This document shows, piece after piece, positions 1-7,826 of a DNA stretch of 12,895 bases. Below the pieces are notes generated by a model. It had not been told where the DNA came from. It did not search any database and saw nothing but the letters and a program-made list of their open reading frames with translations. How positions within the stretch are numbered: the first letter of the stretch is position 1; each line of letters opens with the position of its first letter. Position numbers and translations under genes: made by a program. Location: positions 1 through 12,895 of the forward strand of contig NZ_JAVMKF010000306.1 of the NCBI RefSeq assembly GCF_031732815.1. Reading direction: 5' to 3'. This DNA comes from Accumulibacter sp031732815 (GTDB lineage: Bacteria; Pseudomonadota; Gammaproteobacteria; Burkholderiales; Rhodocyclaceae).

Positions 1-1148
1 TGCGCAGCGAGGGTGTCGATCTGAAGACGATCGGCTTCTTCGCGCTGATCCAGTTTCCTTACACCTGGAAGTTCCTCTGGGCCCCCCTGCTTGATCGCTA
101 TCACCTGCCGCTCGGGCGACGGCGTGGTTGGATGCTCGTCTCGCAAATCGGTTTGCTGCTGGCGATCGGCTGGCTGGGGGGATTCTCGCCGGCCGGCAAT
201 CTGCAGCCCGTAATCTGGCTGTCGGTCGTCCTTGCCTTCCTCTCGGCGACGCAGGATGTTGCTCTCGACGCGTTTCGGCGCGAAATACTGAACGAGCAGG
301 AACTCGGTCTGGGCAACTCGGTGCATGTCAACGCGTATCGGATAGCCGGATTGGTTCCCGGCTCGCTGTCGCTGATTCTGGCCGATCTCCTGCCGTGGGC
401 GCAGGTGTTCTGGATCACCGCTGCTTTCATGCTGCCGGGAATGGCGATGGTGCTTCTGGTTTCGGAACCGGCCGCGCCTGGCGCTCCGAAGACGCTGCGC
501 CAGGCGGTCGTCGAACCCTTTCAGGAATTCATCGGGCGCAAGGGCTGGCTCGGCGCCTTGCTGGTGCTCGCTTTCATCTTCCTCTACAAGCTCGGCGATT
601 CGCTGGCGACAGCGCTCTCGACGCCGTTCTATCTCGATCTCGGCTACAGCAAGACCGACATCGGCGTGATCGCCAAACACGCGGGCCTCTGGCCGGCAGT
701 CATTGGCGGACTGCTCGGCGGCCTGTGGATGGTTCGCCTGGGGATCAACCGCGCACTATGGCTGTTCGGTTTCGTCCAGATGTTTACCATCCTCGGTTTT
801 GCCTGGCTCGCCTGGCGCGGCGTGCAGCCGGTGATCGACGGTTTCGATCGGGCCGCCCTAGCGAGCGTGATCGCTGCCGAATACCTTGGCGTCGGCCTGG
901 GTACGGCGGCGTTCACCGCCTTCATCGCGCGGGCGACCAACCCGGCGTTCACGGCGACACAGTTTGCCCTGTTCACCAGCCTGGCGGCGGTTCCGCGCAC
1001 CTTCATCAACGCCAGTGCCGGTGCGCTCGTCGAAGCGATGGGCTGGGTCAGCTTCTTCATCCTGTGCTTCGCGCTTGCCGCGCCGGGCATGCTCCTGCTG
1101 TTCAAGGTGGCTCCATGGAACGAAGCTGCGCCGTCGCCGAAAGCCTGA
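1..1148 (+). CDS. ampG: AmpG-type muropeptide permease (MFS), 5' end missing
   Basis: This is an inner-membrane major-facilitator permease. AmpG proteins import anhydromuropeptides (GlcNAc-anhMurNAc-peptides) for cell-wall recycling and so influence AmpC-type beta-lactamase induction. The reading frame is open from the left edge (first full codon at base 3) and 381 residues are visible. Near the start lies the AmpG-typical segment EGVDLKTIGFFALIQFPYTW, followed by KFLWAPLLDRY and the basic GRRRGW loop (visible residues 3-43). SATQDVALDAFRREIL further on is another AmpG hallmark. Many hydrophobic helices follow. Judging from the usual length of just over 400 residues, roughly 30-45 N-terminal residues lie outside the window. 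The stop falls inside the next gene, a 34-base overlap that suggests co-transcription with the uracil glycosylase. Family assignment is strong; exact substrate is inferred. Confidence 0.92.
   Translation, partial: RSEGVDLKTIGFFALIQFPYTWKFLWAPLLDRYHLPLGRRRGWMLVSQIGLLLAIGWLGGFSPAGNLQPVIWLSVVLAFLSATQDVALDAFRREILNEQELGLGNSVHVNAYRIAGLVPGSLSLILADLLPWAQVFWITAAFMLPGMAMVLLVSEPAAPGAPKTLRQAVVEPFQEFIGRKGWLGALLVLAFIFLYKLGDSLATALSTPFYLDLGYSKTDIGVIAKHAGLWPAVIGGLLGGLWMVRLGINRALWLFGFVQMFTILGFAWLAWRGVQPVIDGFDRAALASVIAAEYLGVGLGTAAFTAFIARATNPAFTATQFALFTSLAAVPRTFINASAGALVEAMGWVSFFILCFALAAPGMLLLFKVAPWNEAAPSPKA
1104..1110 (+). promoter_or_regulatory. Shine-Dalgarno site inside ampG for the SMUG1 gene
   Basis: AAGGTGG lies four bases before the ATG at 1115, within the last codons of ampG. 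It decides the start of the downstream gene: that frame stays open far upstream (to about 128), but the upstream part is only the out-of-frame shadow of ampG. The SMUG1-like protein sequence is covered from this ATG. Confidence 0.6.
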
Positions 1149-1852
1149 TCGCAGCCGCGCGCGAGTTGTCCGCGCAACTCGCGCAACTGTCTTTTGGGCC
1201 GCCGGTCAGCCACGTCTACGATCCGCTGAACTACGCTTGGCAGGCGCATGAGGCCTACCTGCGGCGCTATGCGACGAACGGCAAACGCGTGATCTTTCTC
1301 GGCATGAACCCGGGGCCTTTCGGTATGGCGCAAACCGGTGTGCCTTTTGGCGAGGTTGCCGCAGTGCGCGACTGGCTGGGAATCGCAACCGGCGTCGGCC
1401 AACCGCTGGCCGAGAACCCCAGGCGACCGGTCGAGGGATTCGCCTGCAAGCGTTCAGAAGTCAGCGGGCGGCGCTTGTGGGGGCTGTTTCGCGCGCGCTT
1501 CGGTTGCCCCGAGGCGTTCTTTGCCGAGCATTTCGTCGCCAACTATTGTCCTCTGGCCTTTTTCGACGGCGGGCGGAACCTGACGCCGGACAAGCTTCCG
1601 GCGCGTGAGGCCGCACCGCTGCACGCCGTCTGCGACGCGCACCTGCAGGCGCTGGCGGCGATCCTGCGGCCGGCCTGGGTGATCGGTGTTGGCGCATTTG
1701 CCGAAGCGCGTGCGCGCGCCGCGCTCAGCGCGACCGGCGTGCGCGTCGGGCGCGTGCTCCACCCGAGTCCAGCCAGTCCGCTCGCCAATCAGGGTTGGGC
1801 GGACATCGCCGCCGGGCAACTCGTCGCGCTCGGTATCTGGGACGCGCAATAA
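1115..1852 (+). CDS. SMUG1-family uracil-DNA glycosylase
   Basis: This 245-residue protein belongs to the single-strand-selective monofunctional uracil-DNA glycosylases (UDG family 3). These excise uracil and some oxidised pyrimidines from DNA, the first step of base-excision repair. Motif 1, GMNPGPFGMAQTGVPFG, spans residues 63-79 and carries the catalytic-type Asn at position 65. Motif 2, HPSPASPLANQGW, starts with His216 and matches the HPSP...N.GW motif that contacts DNA in SMUG1. NYCPLAFF and GRNLTPDKLP between them are also typical. Length is close to the vertebrate protein (about 270). The ATG at 1115 has a good Shine-Dalgarno and overlaps ampG by 34 bases, so translation is probably coupled. 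SMUG1 was first known from animals and is patchily distributed in bacteria. The standard bacterial family 1 UDG (Ung) is not in the window. Biochemical specificity is inferred from motifs only. Confidence 0.92.
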   Translation: MERSCAVAESLIAAARELSAQLAQLSFGPPVSHVYDPLNYAWQAHEAYLRRYATNGKRVIFLGMNPGPFGMAQTGVPFGEVAAVRDWLGIATGVGQPLAENPRRPVEGFACKRSEVSGRRLWGLFRARFGCPEAFFAEHFVANYCPLAFFDGGRNLTPDKLPAREAAPLHAVCDAHLQALAAILRPAWVIGVGAFAEARARAALSATGVRVGRVLHPSPASPLANQGWADIAAGQLVALGIWDAQ

Positions 1853-1880
1853 GGGCGGGCGAGAGGCCAGGGCGAGGCCT

Positions 1881-1896
1881 GCCGCCTGCCGGCGGC
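1881..1896. other. GC hairpin between convergent genes
   Basis: GCCGCC-TGCC-GGCGGC can form a six-pair stem with a four-base loop in the 121 bases between the stop of the SMUG1 gene (+) and the stop of yqjK (-). No T run follows on either strand, so it is not a standard intrinsic terminator. It may still be an end-of-transcript structure shared by the converging genes. Nothing else is recognisable in this spacer. Confidence 0.25.
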
Positions 1897-1973
1897 GCGC
1901 GCTGCCGCACGACGGGGGAGACGACTTGCGGCGCCGCGCGCTCAACGCGCACCGCCGATCGCGGCTGGCAGCC

Positions 1974-2276
1974 TCAGAGCGCCGCGATCTTCTGTCGCAG
2001 CAGGTGCCAGGTGCGCCAGGCGAAGAAGGCGCGCTTGCCCCAGCGCCAGACGCGCTGCGGTCTGAGCACGACGAGTACGGCGACCGTTGCCCCGACGACG
2101 TGCGGGTGGTCCTGCAGGTAGCGGGTCGTGCTGCGCAGCCCGGCGACGATGCTGTCGGCCGTCTGCAGGCCGCTGCTGATCGGCTGCGCGTCGCGCGCCA
2201 GTTGCGCGCGCTGCATGCTGATCCGCTCGAGCAGTCGTCCGCGCTGAATCAGGAGATCAATGCGTTCCTGCCGCAC
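1974..2276 (-). CDS. yqjK: YqjK-like small protein
   Basis: This is a 100-residue protein of the YqjK-like family, third gene of a yqjD-yqjE-yqjK cluster. Function is unknown in the family. The basic N-terminal half (MRQERIDLLIQRGRLLERIS onward) is a predicted amphipathic helix. A hydrophobic stretch follows at about residues 59-71 (HVVGATVAVLVVL), then an aromatic and basic tail, RVWRWGKRAFFAWRTWHLL, typical of the family. I chose GTG at 2276, which gives the family's usual length of about 100. The frame continues upstream to an ATG at 2474, but those extra 66 residues are a Ser/Cys-rich out-of-frame shadow of yqjE. The GTG start overlaps the end of yqjE by 20 bases, and GGCGAAGGCGAA before it is a weak ribosome site. 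This points to translational coupling. Confidence 0.72.
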   Translation of the reverse strand: MRQERIDLLIQRGRLLERISMQRAQLARDAQPISSGLQTADSIVAGLRSTTRYLQDHPHVVGATVAVLVVLRPQRVWRWGKRAFFAWRTWHLLRQKIAAL

Positions 2277-2667
2277 CTTCGCCTTCGCCCTTGATCTGCC
2301 GCAGGTCTTCGTCGAGTTCGCCGATGCTCGCGGCGAAGATGCTGCTCGGCTGGTGCAGCGCGTGCCGCAGCAACAGCGCAGCAGCACCCCCGAGCACGAA
2401 GAAGAAGCCAATGAAGGAAGCCAGGACGACCACACGATCATCCCAGAAGACGATGACGCACAAGGCGACGGCAACGATCGTACCGACCATCAGGCAGAAC
2501 GCGACCAACTGCGAAAGCAGCAGCAGACGGACGGCACGCAGCTTCTCTTCGCGGATTTCGTTGCCGAGAAGCTCGAGGCGCGTGCGCCCGGTCGACAGGA
2601 GCGTCGCAACGCCGTTCCTGGTGGCCGACAGCAGACCTCTGCGTGCATCGCCGGGAGCGTTGCTCAT
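2257..2667 (-). CDS. yqjE: YqjE-like phage-holin-superfamily membrane protein
   Basis: This 136-residue inner-membrane protein belongs to the YqjE / putative Actinobacterial holin-X type superfamily. The N-terminal 45 residues form an amphipathic, charged segment (TRLELLGNEIREEKLRAVRL). Two long transmembrane helices follow at about 47-75 and 78-101, joined by a short DDR turn, and then an acidic cytoplasmic tail (GELDEDLRQIKGEGEG). The holin name reflects membrane topology only; no lysis function is implied and no phage genes are nearby. The gene lies 13 bases after yqjD and overlaps yqjK by 20 bases, so the three are almost certainly one transcript. The ribosome site before ATG 2667 is weak, which fits dependence on upstream translation. 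Family assignment is good, role unknown. Confidence 0.82.
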   Translation of the reverse strand: MSNAPGDARRGLLSATRNGVATLLSTGRTRLELLGNEIREEKLRAVRLLLLSQLVAFCLMVGTIVAVALCVIVFWDDRVVVLASFIGFFFVLGGAAALLLRHALHQPSSIFAASIGELDEDLRQIKGEGEGAAGTH

Positions 2668-2680
2668 CGCCGGCGGGTGC

Positions 2681-3001
2681 CTAGCGACGGCCGATGATCA
2701 CGCCGAGCAGCAGCCCGATGCCGGCAGCAATGCCGACGGCGCGCCAAGGATTCTCGTGCACGTAGTCGTCCGTGGCGCGCGCGGCGGCCTTGGTTCGGTC
2801 CACCAGCGCGGCTTCGGCGTCGGCCAGCCGGATCTTGGCATCGCGCAGCCGTTCGCCGATGCGTTCGCGCAGGTCGCCCATCTTTTCCCCGGCGACGCCG
2901 GCGGTGGCGCGCAGGATTTCCTCGGCGTCGGCGACCACAACCTTCATGTCGGAGACAAGCTTTTGTTTGCTGGCGGTGGAAAGTTCAGTAACTTCGGACA
3001 T
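2681..3001 (-). CDS. yqjD: YqjD/ElaB-family (DUF883) membrane-anchored ribosome-associated protein
   Basis: This is a 106-residue protein with the DUF883 architecture. A long charged helix (about residues 10-80, MGDLRERIGERLRDAKIRLA and similar) is followed by the hallmark ENPWRAVGIAAGIGLLLGVIIGRR region (83-106), split by the membrane. The C-terminal helix serves as a tail anchor and ends in the GRR motif. In E. coli, YqjD and its paralogue ElaB are inner-membrane proteins that bind ribosomes in stationary phase and depend on RpoS. The same role is inferred here. The ATG at 3001 is preceded by a good GAGGT site five bases away. It is first of a three-gene cluster with yqjE and yqjK, the same order as in enterobacteria, and a strong promoter lies upstream. 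Confidence 0.9.
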   Translation of the reverse strand: MSEVTELSTASKQKLVSDMKVVVADAEEILRATAGVAGEKMGDLRERIGERLRDAKIRLADAEAALVDRTKAAARATDDYVHENPWRAVGIAAGIGLLLGVIIGRR

Positions 3002-3074
3002 GGATGACCTCGTAGTGAGAAGGGTTTGGACAGACGGCAGCGTGTAAGGCTCAACTCATCGGTACGGTGCTCAG

Positions 3075-3101
3075 ATTATAGAAATCGTCGGCGGGAATCA
3101 A
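3075..3101 (-). promoter_or_regulatory. Promoter of the yqjD-yqjE-yqjK cluster
   Basis: Reading on the minus strand, a perfect TATAAT -10 box occupies 3080-3075. A possible -35 box, TTGATT (four of six consensus bases), lies at 3101-3096 with a short 15-base spacer. The -10 box is preceded by C (CTATAAT), which is a feature favoured by sigma-S. Since E. coli yqjD depends on RpoS, the weak -35 and CTATAAT would suit a stationary-phase promoter; this is inference. Transcription would begin near 3068 and give a leader of about 67 bases before the ATG at 3001. Confidence 0.5.
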
Positions 3102-3140
3102 TGCGCAAACGGGATCGGTGAGCGAATGCCCCCGGATTCT

Positions 3141-3992
3141 TTACGCTGGCGGCTGGCCGACGGCGTTCGCTTGCCCGGTCGAATGCGCCTCGCCGGCCAC
3201 CAACGGCGCCTGCGCTGGGTAGGCGTAATCGATGATCAGCGGCGCGTGGTCGCTGAAGCGTATCTCCTTGAACACCTCGGCGCGGCGGGCGGTGGCGGCA
3301 ATTCTCCGGGTCGCCAGTTGATAGTCGATCCGCCAGCCGACGTTCCGCGCCCATGCCTGCCCCCGGTTCGACCACCAAGTATAGCCCTCGGCGCCATTTT
3401 CCGGATAGAGTTCGCGGTACACGTCGTGCCAGCCGGCTTCGTTCAGCAGACGGCCAAACCAGGCGCGTTCTTCGGGCAGGAAGCCGGAGTTGTTGCGGTT
3501 GCTCCGCCAGTTCCTGAGATCGATCTCCTGGTGCGCGATGTTCCAGTCGCCGCAGACCAGTACGTCGCGCCCGCTTGCTGCGAGTTCGACGAGTTGCGGG
3601 TAGATCAACGCCATGAAGCGGTACTTGGCTGCCTGGCGGGCTTCGGAGCTCGAACCGGAAGGTTGATAGAGTGACACGACCGAGAGCTGGCCGAAGTCGG
3701 CGCGCAGGTAGCGGCCTTCGCCGTCGAACTCTGCGTCGCCGAGAGAATTGGACAGTTTGTCCGGTTTGTCACGGCACCAGAGGCCAACGCCGCTGTATCC
3801 TTTCTTCGTGGCGCAATGGTAGTAGGCCTGCATTCCATCAACTGGCCTTATCTGGTCGACCAGGTCGACCGGCTGTGCTTTCAGCTCCTGCAGGCAGATA
3901 AGATCAGCCCCACTGCCTTCGGCCCAGGCCAGAAAGCCCTTGCGGCATGCCGAACGAATGCCGTTGAGGTTTAAGCTAATGATGCGTAACAT
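3141..3992 (-). CDS. xth: Exodeoxyribonuclease III (AP endonuclease)
   Basis: This is a 283-residue exonuclease III / APE-type endonuclease of the endonuclease-exonuclease-phosphatase fold. It cuts DNA 5' to abasic sites and removes 3' blocking groups in base-excision repair. Key elements are visible: LNLNGIRSA at the N-terminus, the metal-binding Glu36 in LQELK, Tyr109 in LYQPSG, Asp149 and Asn151 in CGDWNIAH, Asp223 in WRIDYQLA, and the catalytic Asp248-His249 in FSDHAPL. After the fold ends (about residue 257) there is an unusual 26-residue Ala/Gly/Pro-rich tail (from YPAQAPLVAGEAH), absent from the 268-residue E. coli enzyme. The ATG at 3992 has no clear Shine-Dalgarno. The gene diverges from pyrE with 43 bases between starts, so the promoters must be compact or overlapping. 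The function is secure. Confidence 0.96.
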   Translation of the reverse strand: MLRIISLNLNGIRSACRKGFLAWAEGSGADLICLQELKAQPVDLVDQIRPVDGMQAYYHCATKKGYSGVGLWCRDKPDKLSNSLGDAEFDGEGRYLRADFGQLSVVSLYQPSGSSSEARQAAKYRFMALIYPQLVELAASGRDVLVCGDWNIAHQEIDLRNWRSNRNNSGFLPEERAWFGRLLNEAGWHDVYRELYPENGAEGYTWWSNRGQAWARNVGWRIDYQLATRRIAATARRAEVFKEIRFSDHAPLIIDYAYPAQAPLVAGEAHSTGQANAVGQPPA

Positions 3993-4035
3993 TGCATTGC
4001 AGGATGTTTGACGGAATCGAGTGTAGAAAAGATTT

Positions 4036-4674
4036 ATGGACTTCCATCAGGAATTCATCGAGTTTTCGGTCAGGCAACAAGTGCTGCGCTTTGGCAAATT
4101 CAGGACCAAGGCGGGGCGGCTTTCGCCCTATTTTTTCAACGCGGGTCTGTTCAACCGCGGTGCGTCGTTGGACAGACTTGCCGGATTCTACGCCAAGGCG
4201 ATCGAGGCGAGCGGAATTGCCGTCGATGCACTCTTTGGCCCAGCCTACAAGGGAATACCGCTGGTCGCCGTGGTCGCTGTCGAACTGGCGCGGCGTGGAC
4301 GTGATCTGCCATACTCGTTCAACCGCAAGGAAGCCAAGGACCATGGCGAAGGCGGCAGCATCGTCGGCGCGCCGCTGGCCGGGCGTGTGTTGATCATTGA
4401 CGATGTGATCAGCGCCGGGACTTCGGTGCGTGAGTCGGTCGAACTGATTCGTGCCGCCGGCGCAACGCCATCGGGTGTGGTCATCGCGCTTGATCGCATG
4501 GAACGTGGCAGCGGCGAACTCTCCGCCGTCCAGGAAGTGCAGCAGCTGTACGGCATTCCGGTGATTGCCGTGGCGACGCTCGACGATCTGCTGCGCTTTC
4601 TTCAGCAGAGTCCGGACTTGCGGCGTAACGAAGACGCGGTCGCACGCTATCGGCGCGCGTATGGTGTTGCCTGA
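4036..4674 (+). CDS. pyrE: Orotate phosphoribosyltransferase
   Basis: This 212-residue cytosolic enzyme converts orotate and PRPP to orotidine 5'-phosphate in de novo pyrimidine synthesis. The PRPP-binding signature VLIIDDVISAGTS is at residues 118-130. The mobile catalytic loop RKEAKDHGEGG is at about 97-107. The N-terminal GKFRTKAGRLSPYFFNAG and GPAYKGIPL segments are also typical of PyrE. Length matches the E. coli enzyme (213). The ATG at 4036 lies 43 bases from the divergent xth start and has only a weak purine-rich site (AGAAAAG) before it. No convincing promoter is visible in that short spacer; TTGACG at 4008-4013 has no -10 at the right distance. The next gene starts one base after the stop, suggesting an operon. 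No attenuator of the enterobacterial pyrE type is seen. Confidence 0.97.
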   Translation: MDFHQEFIEFSVRQQVLRFGKFRTKAGRLSPYFFNAGLFNRGASLDRLAGFYAKAIEASGIAVDALFGPAYKGIPLVAVVAVELARRGRDLPYSFNRKEAKDHGEGGSIVGAPLAGRVLIIDDVISAGTSVRESVELIRAAGATPSGVVIALDRMERGSGELSAVQEVQQLYGIPVIAVATLDDLLRFLQQSPDLRRNEDAVARYRRAYGVA

Positions 4675-4675
4675 G

Positions 4676-5308
4676 ATGGCCACTTCGCTGCGCGCACGCC
4701 TCGTGTTGGTGCTCGGCATGCTTCTCGCCGGCGCGAGCGATGCCGGACCGCGCATCTTCTGCTGCGCTGATGGCACTGGCCGACAGGTGTGCGGCGACAT
4801 TCTGCCGACCGCGTGTTATGGGCGCGCCTACCGCGAACTGGGCGATTCCGGCTCGACGGCGCGCGTCGTCGAGGCACCGCTGACCGCCGAGCAGAAAGCG
4901 CAGAGAGCGGCCGACGAACAGCGGCGCAAGGAACAGGAGCGCCTGGCTAACGAACAGAAGCGTAAGGACCAGGCGCTGCTCAACACGTATGGCAGCGAGA
5001 AGGACATCGAAGCGATGCGCAGCCGCGCCGACCGCGACCTCGTTGCCGCGATCCAGGCCGCCGAGGAACGCATCGTCGACATCCGTCGCAAGCGCAAGCG
5101 CTTCGAGGACGAGGCCGAGTTCTACAAGGGGCGGCAACTGCCGGCCGACGTGGCCAAAGGTCTGCGTGACGCCGACTACGAGATCGGTGCCCAGCAGTCG
5201 GTGATCGAATCGAAGAAGAAGGACAGGGAAAGCGTGCGGAAGAAATACGACGACGACCTGCGCCGCTACGTCGAGTTGTCGAAGCGCCCGCCATCGGCAC
5301 GCCCCTGA
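4676..5308 (+). CDS. Secreted coiled-coil protein with DUF4124-like N-terminus
   Basis: This is a 210-residue protein of unknown function. A hydrophobic signal peptide (residues 5-22, RLVLVLGMLLAGASDA) probably ends near Ala23, placing the mature protein in the periplasm. Residues 27-55 (IFCCADGTGRQVCGDILPTA and on) resemble the DUF4124 pattern (aromatic-x-C-x-D-x-x-G-x-x-x-x-x-D) and hold four cysteines, at 29, 30, 39 and 47. The rest is highly charged and helical: an Arg/Glu/Gln-rich stretch (70-100) and a second coiled coil (about 108-200). No enzyme motif is visible. The ATG at 4676 lies one base after the pyrE stop; an in-frame ATG at 4661 would add five residues (MVLPE) and overlap pyrE. 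Neither start has a clear ribosome site, so coupling to pyrE is likely. DUF4124 membership is tentative. Confidence 0.75.
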   Translation: MATSLRARLVLVLGMLLAGASDAGPRIFCCADGTGRQVCGDILPTACYGRAYRELGDSGSTARVVEAPLTAEQKAQRAADEQRRKEQERLANEQKRKDQALLNTYGSEKDIEAMRSRADRDLVAAIQAAEERIVDIRRKRKRFEDEAEFYKGRQLPADVAKGLRDADYEIGAQQSVIESKKKDRESVRKKYDDDLRRYVELSKRPPSARP

Positions 5309-5331
5309 GCGTGCCCGGCAAGGCGCCTCAG
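5305..5331. terminator. Possible shared hairpin between convergent genes
   Basis: CTGAGCG (5305-5311) can pair with CGCCTCAG (5324-5331) with one bulged base, enclosing a 12-base loop. The arms include the stop codons of both converging genes, the DUF4124-like protein (+) and the carbonic anhydrase (-), which are only 19 bases apart. No T run follows, so this is a weak candidate for a bidirectional terminator. Confidence 0.22.
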
Positions 5332-5855
5332 TTGCTCGCCACGCTCAATTCGCGCAGATAGCGTTGCCAGTTGGCGACGTAGTGATCGGCGCTGTGCTGC
5401 AGGCGGGCGACTTCGTCCGGCGCGAGCTGGCGCACGACCTTGCCCGGCGAGCCGACGATCAGGCAATGGTCGGGAAACTCCTTCCCTTCCGGGATCAGCG
5501 TGTTGGCGCCGACGATCGAGCCGCGGCCGATGACCACGCGGTTGAGCAGCACCGAGCCGATGCCGATCAGCGATCCGTCGCCGATCGTGCAGCCGTGCAG
5601 CATCACCAGATGACCGACGGTGACGTTGCGGCCGATCGTCATCGGTACGCCTTCGTCGGTGTGCAGCACGCAATTGTCCTGGATATTGCTGTTTTCACCG
5701 ATGCTGATCGGGTCATTGTCGCCGCGTGCAGTGACGTTCCACCAGATCGACGCGTTGCGCGCCAGGCGGACATCGCCAATCACCGTGGCGTTGGGGGCGA
5801 TCCAGCTGTGCGGATCGATCTGCGGGCGGCGTGCGCCGAGTGAATAGCAGGGCAT
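5328..5855 (-). CDS. Gamma-class carbonic anhydrase family protein (YrdA/PaaY-like)
   Basis: This 175-residue protein has the left-handed beta-helix (hexapeptide repeats such as IGDVRL, IGENSN, IGRNVTV, IGDGSL, IGRGSIVG) of gamma carbonic anhydrases. The three zinc-ligand histidines are in place at 65, 82 and 87 (CVLH, GHLVMLH). The Arg of the conserved ARGD (residues 43-46) and the Gln-Asp of NIQDN are also present. Homologues form trimers. Many bacterial YrdA/PaaY members have weak or unproven hydratase activity, so interconversion of CO2 and bicarbonate is likely but not certain. I chose ATG at 5855 because a GAGGTG ribosome site sits six bases before it; a GTG at 5864 would add three residues but overlaps that site. 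It follows the MacB-like permease by 46 bases on the same strand and may be its last co-transcribed gene. Confidence 0.9.
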   Translation of the reverse strand: MPCYSLGARRPQIDPHSWIAPNATVIGDVRLARNASIWWNVTARGDNDPISIGENSNIQDNCVLHTDEGVPMTIGRNVTVGHLVMLHGCTIGDGSLIGIGSVLLNRVVIGRGSIVGANTLIPEGKEFPDHCLIVGSPGKVVRQLAPDEVARLQHSADHYVANWQRYLRELSVASN

Positions 5856-5861
5856 GGTTTG

Positions 5862-5867
5862 CACCTC
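5862..5867 (-). promoter_or_regulatory. Ribosome binding site deciding the carbonic anhydrase start
   Basis: GAGGTG (minus strand, 5867-5862) stands six bases before ATG 5855, an ideal spacing. Its last three bases form an in-frame GTG that would otherwise be the start of a protein three residues longer. The spacing favours the ATG. Confidence 0.6.
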
Positions 5868-5901
5868 GCTCAGGTGGCGCGCGCTCGTGCGCGGCCGGGG
5901 T

Positions 5902-7115
<1,214 letters not shown>

Positions 7116-7122
<7 letters not shown>

Positions 7123-7826
7123 GCGGCGTCGGCGGTGCGTGGCGTCGGTGCGTCGCTGACGATCAGTCCGTCGCGGAAGCGGACCTGACGCTGGGCGAAA
7201 GCGGCGATGTCGTTCTCGTGCGTGACGAGGACGACGGTGATTCCTTCGCGGTTGAGGTCGCAGAAGATCCGCATGATCTCCTCGCTGGTGTGGCTGTCCA
7301 GGTTGCCGGTGGGTTCGTCGGCCAGGAGCAGGCGCGGTGAGTTGACCAGGGCGCGTGCGATTGCCACGCGTTGCTGCTGACCGCCCGAGATCCGGCTGGG
7401 CAGCGAGGCGGCATAATCGGCCAGACCGACGCGCGCCAGTTGCTGGCGGGCAGCGGCGCGCCGGGCGGCGCGCTCGGCGCCGGCGTAGACCAGCGGCAAG
7501 GCGACGTTGTCTTCCAGGCTCATCCGTGGCAGCAGATTGAAGCCCTGGAAAACGAAACCGATCGTCTGGTTGCGCACGGCAGCGAGTTCGTCGCCGGTCA
7601 GTCGGGCAACGTTGCGACCGGTCAGGAAATAGTCGCCGCAGCTCGCCGTGTCGAGGCAGCCGAGCAGATTCATGAAGGTCGACTTGCCCGAGCCCGAGGG
7701 CCCCATGATGGCAACGAACTCGCCGGCGGCGATCGCCAGGTCGACCCCCTTCAGCGCCGGGAAGTCGCCCGCTGCCGTGGCGTAGGACTTGCCCAGCCCG
7801 ACCACCCGGATGGCCGGCTCGGGCAT
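7116..7826 (-). CDS. MacB/LolD-like ABC transporter ATPase
   Basis: This 236-residue cytoplasmic ATPase energises the adjacent permease. All nucleotide-binding motifs are intact: Walker A GPSGSGKST (42-50), Q-loop Gln94 in FVFQGFNLL, signature SGGQQQ (147-152), Walker B LLLADE (166-171) followed by PTGNLD, and the switch His203 in VTHE. The sequence is typical of the MacB/LolD/FtsE-like subgroup. Its start overlaps the adaptor stop by one base (TGATG) and its end overlaps the permease by seven, so it is the third gene of a four-gene operon. A LolD role in lipoprotein release is unlikely because the neighbours are an adaptor and a TolC-type protein. Macrolide export is the textbook MacB activity, but homologous split systems also export peptides, siderophores or glycolipids. 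Confidence 0.95.

Noticed and set aside
128..1114. Long N-terminal extension of the SMUG1 frame
   Set aside because: This part is the out-of-frame shadow of ampG. The SMUG1 protein is covered from ATG 1115, which has its own ribosome site.
2277..2474. 66-residue N-terminal extension of YqjK
   Set aside because: The Ser/Cys-rich sequence is a shadow of yqjE, and the GTG at 2276 gives the normal family length.
2257..2667. Phage holin / prophage remnant
   Set aside because: The holin-like label comes from a family with two membrane helices. The yqjD-E-K context is chromosomal, and no phage structural, lysis or integrase genes are present.
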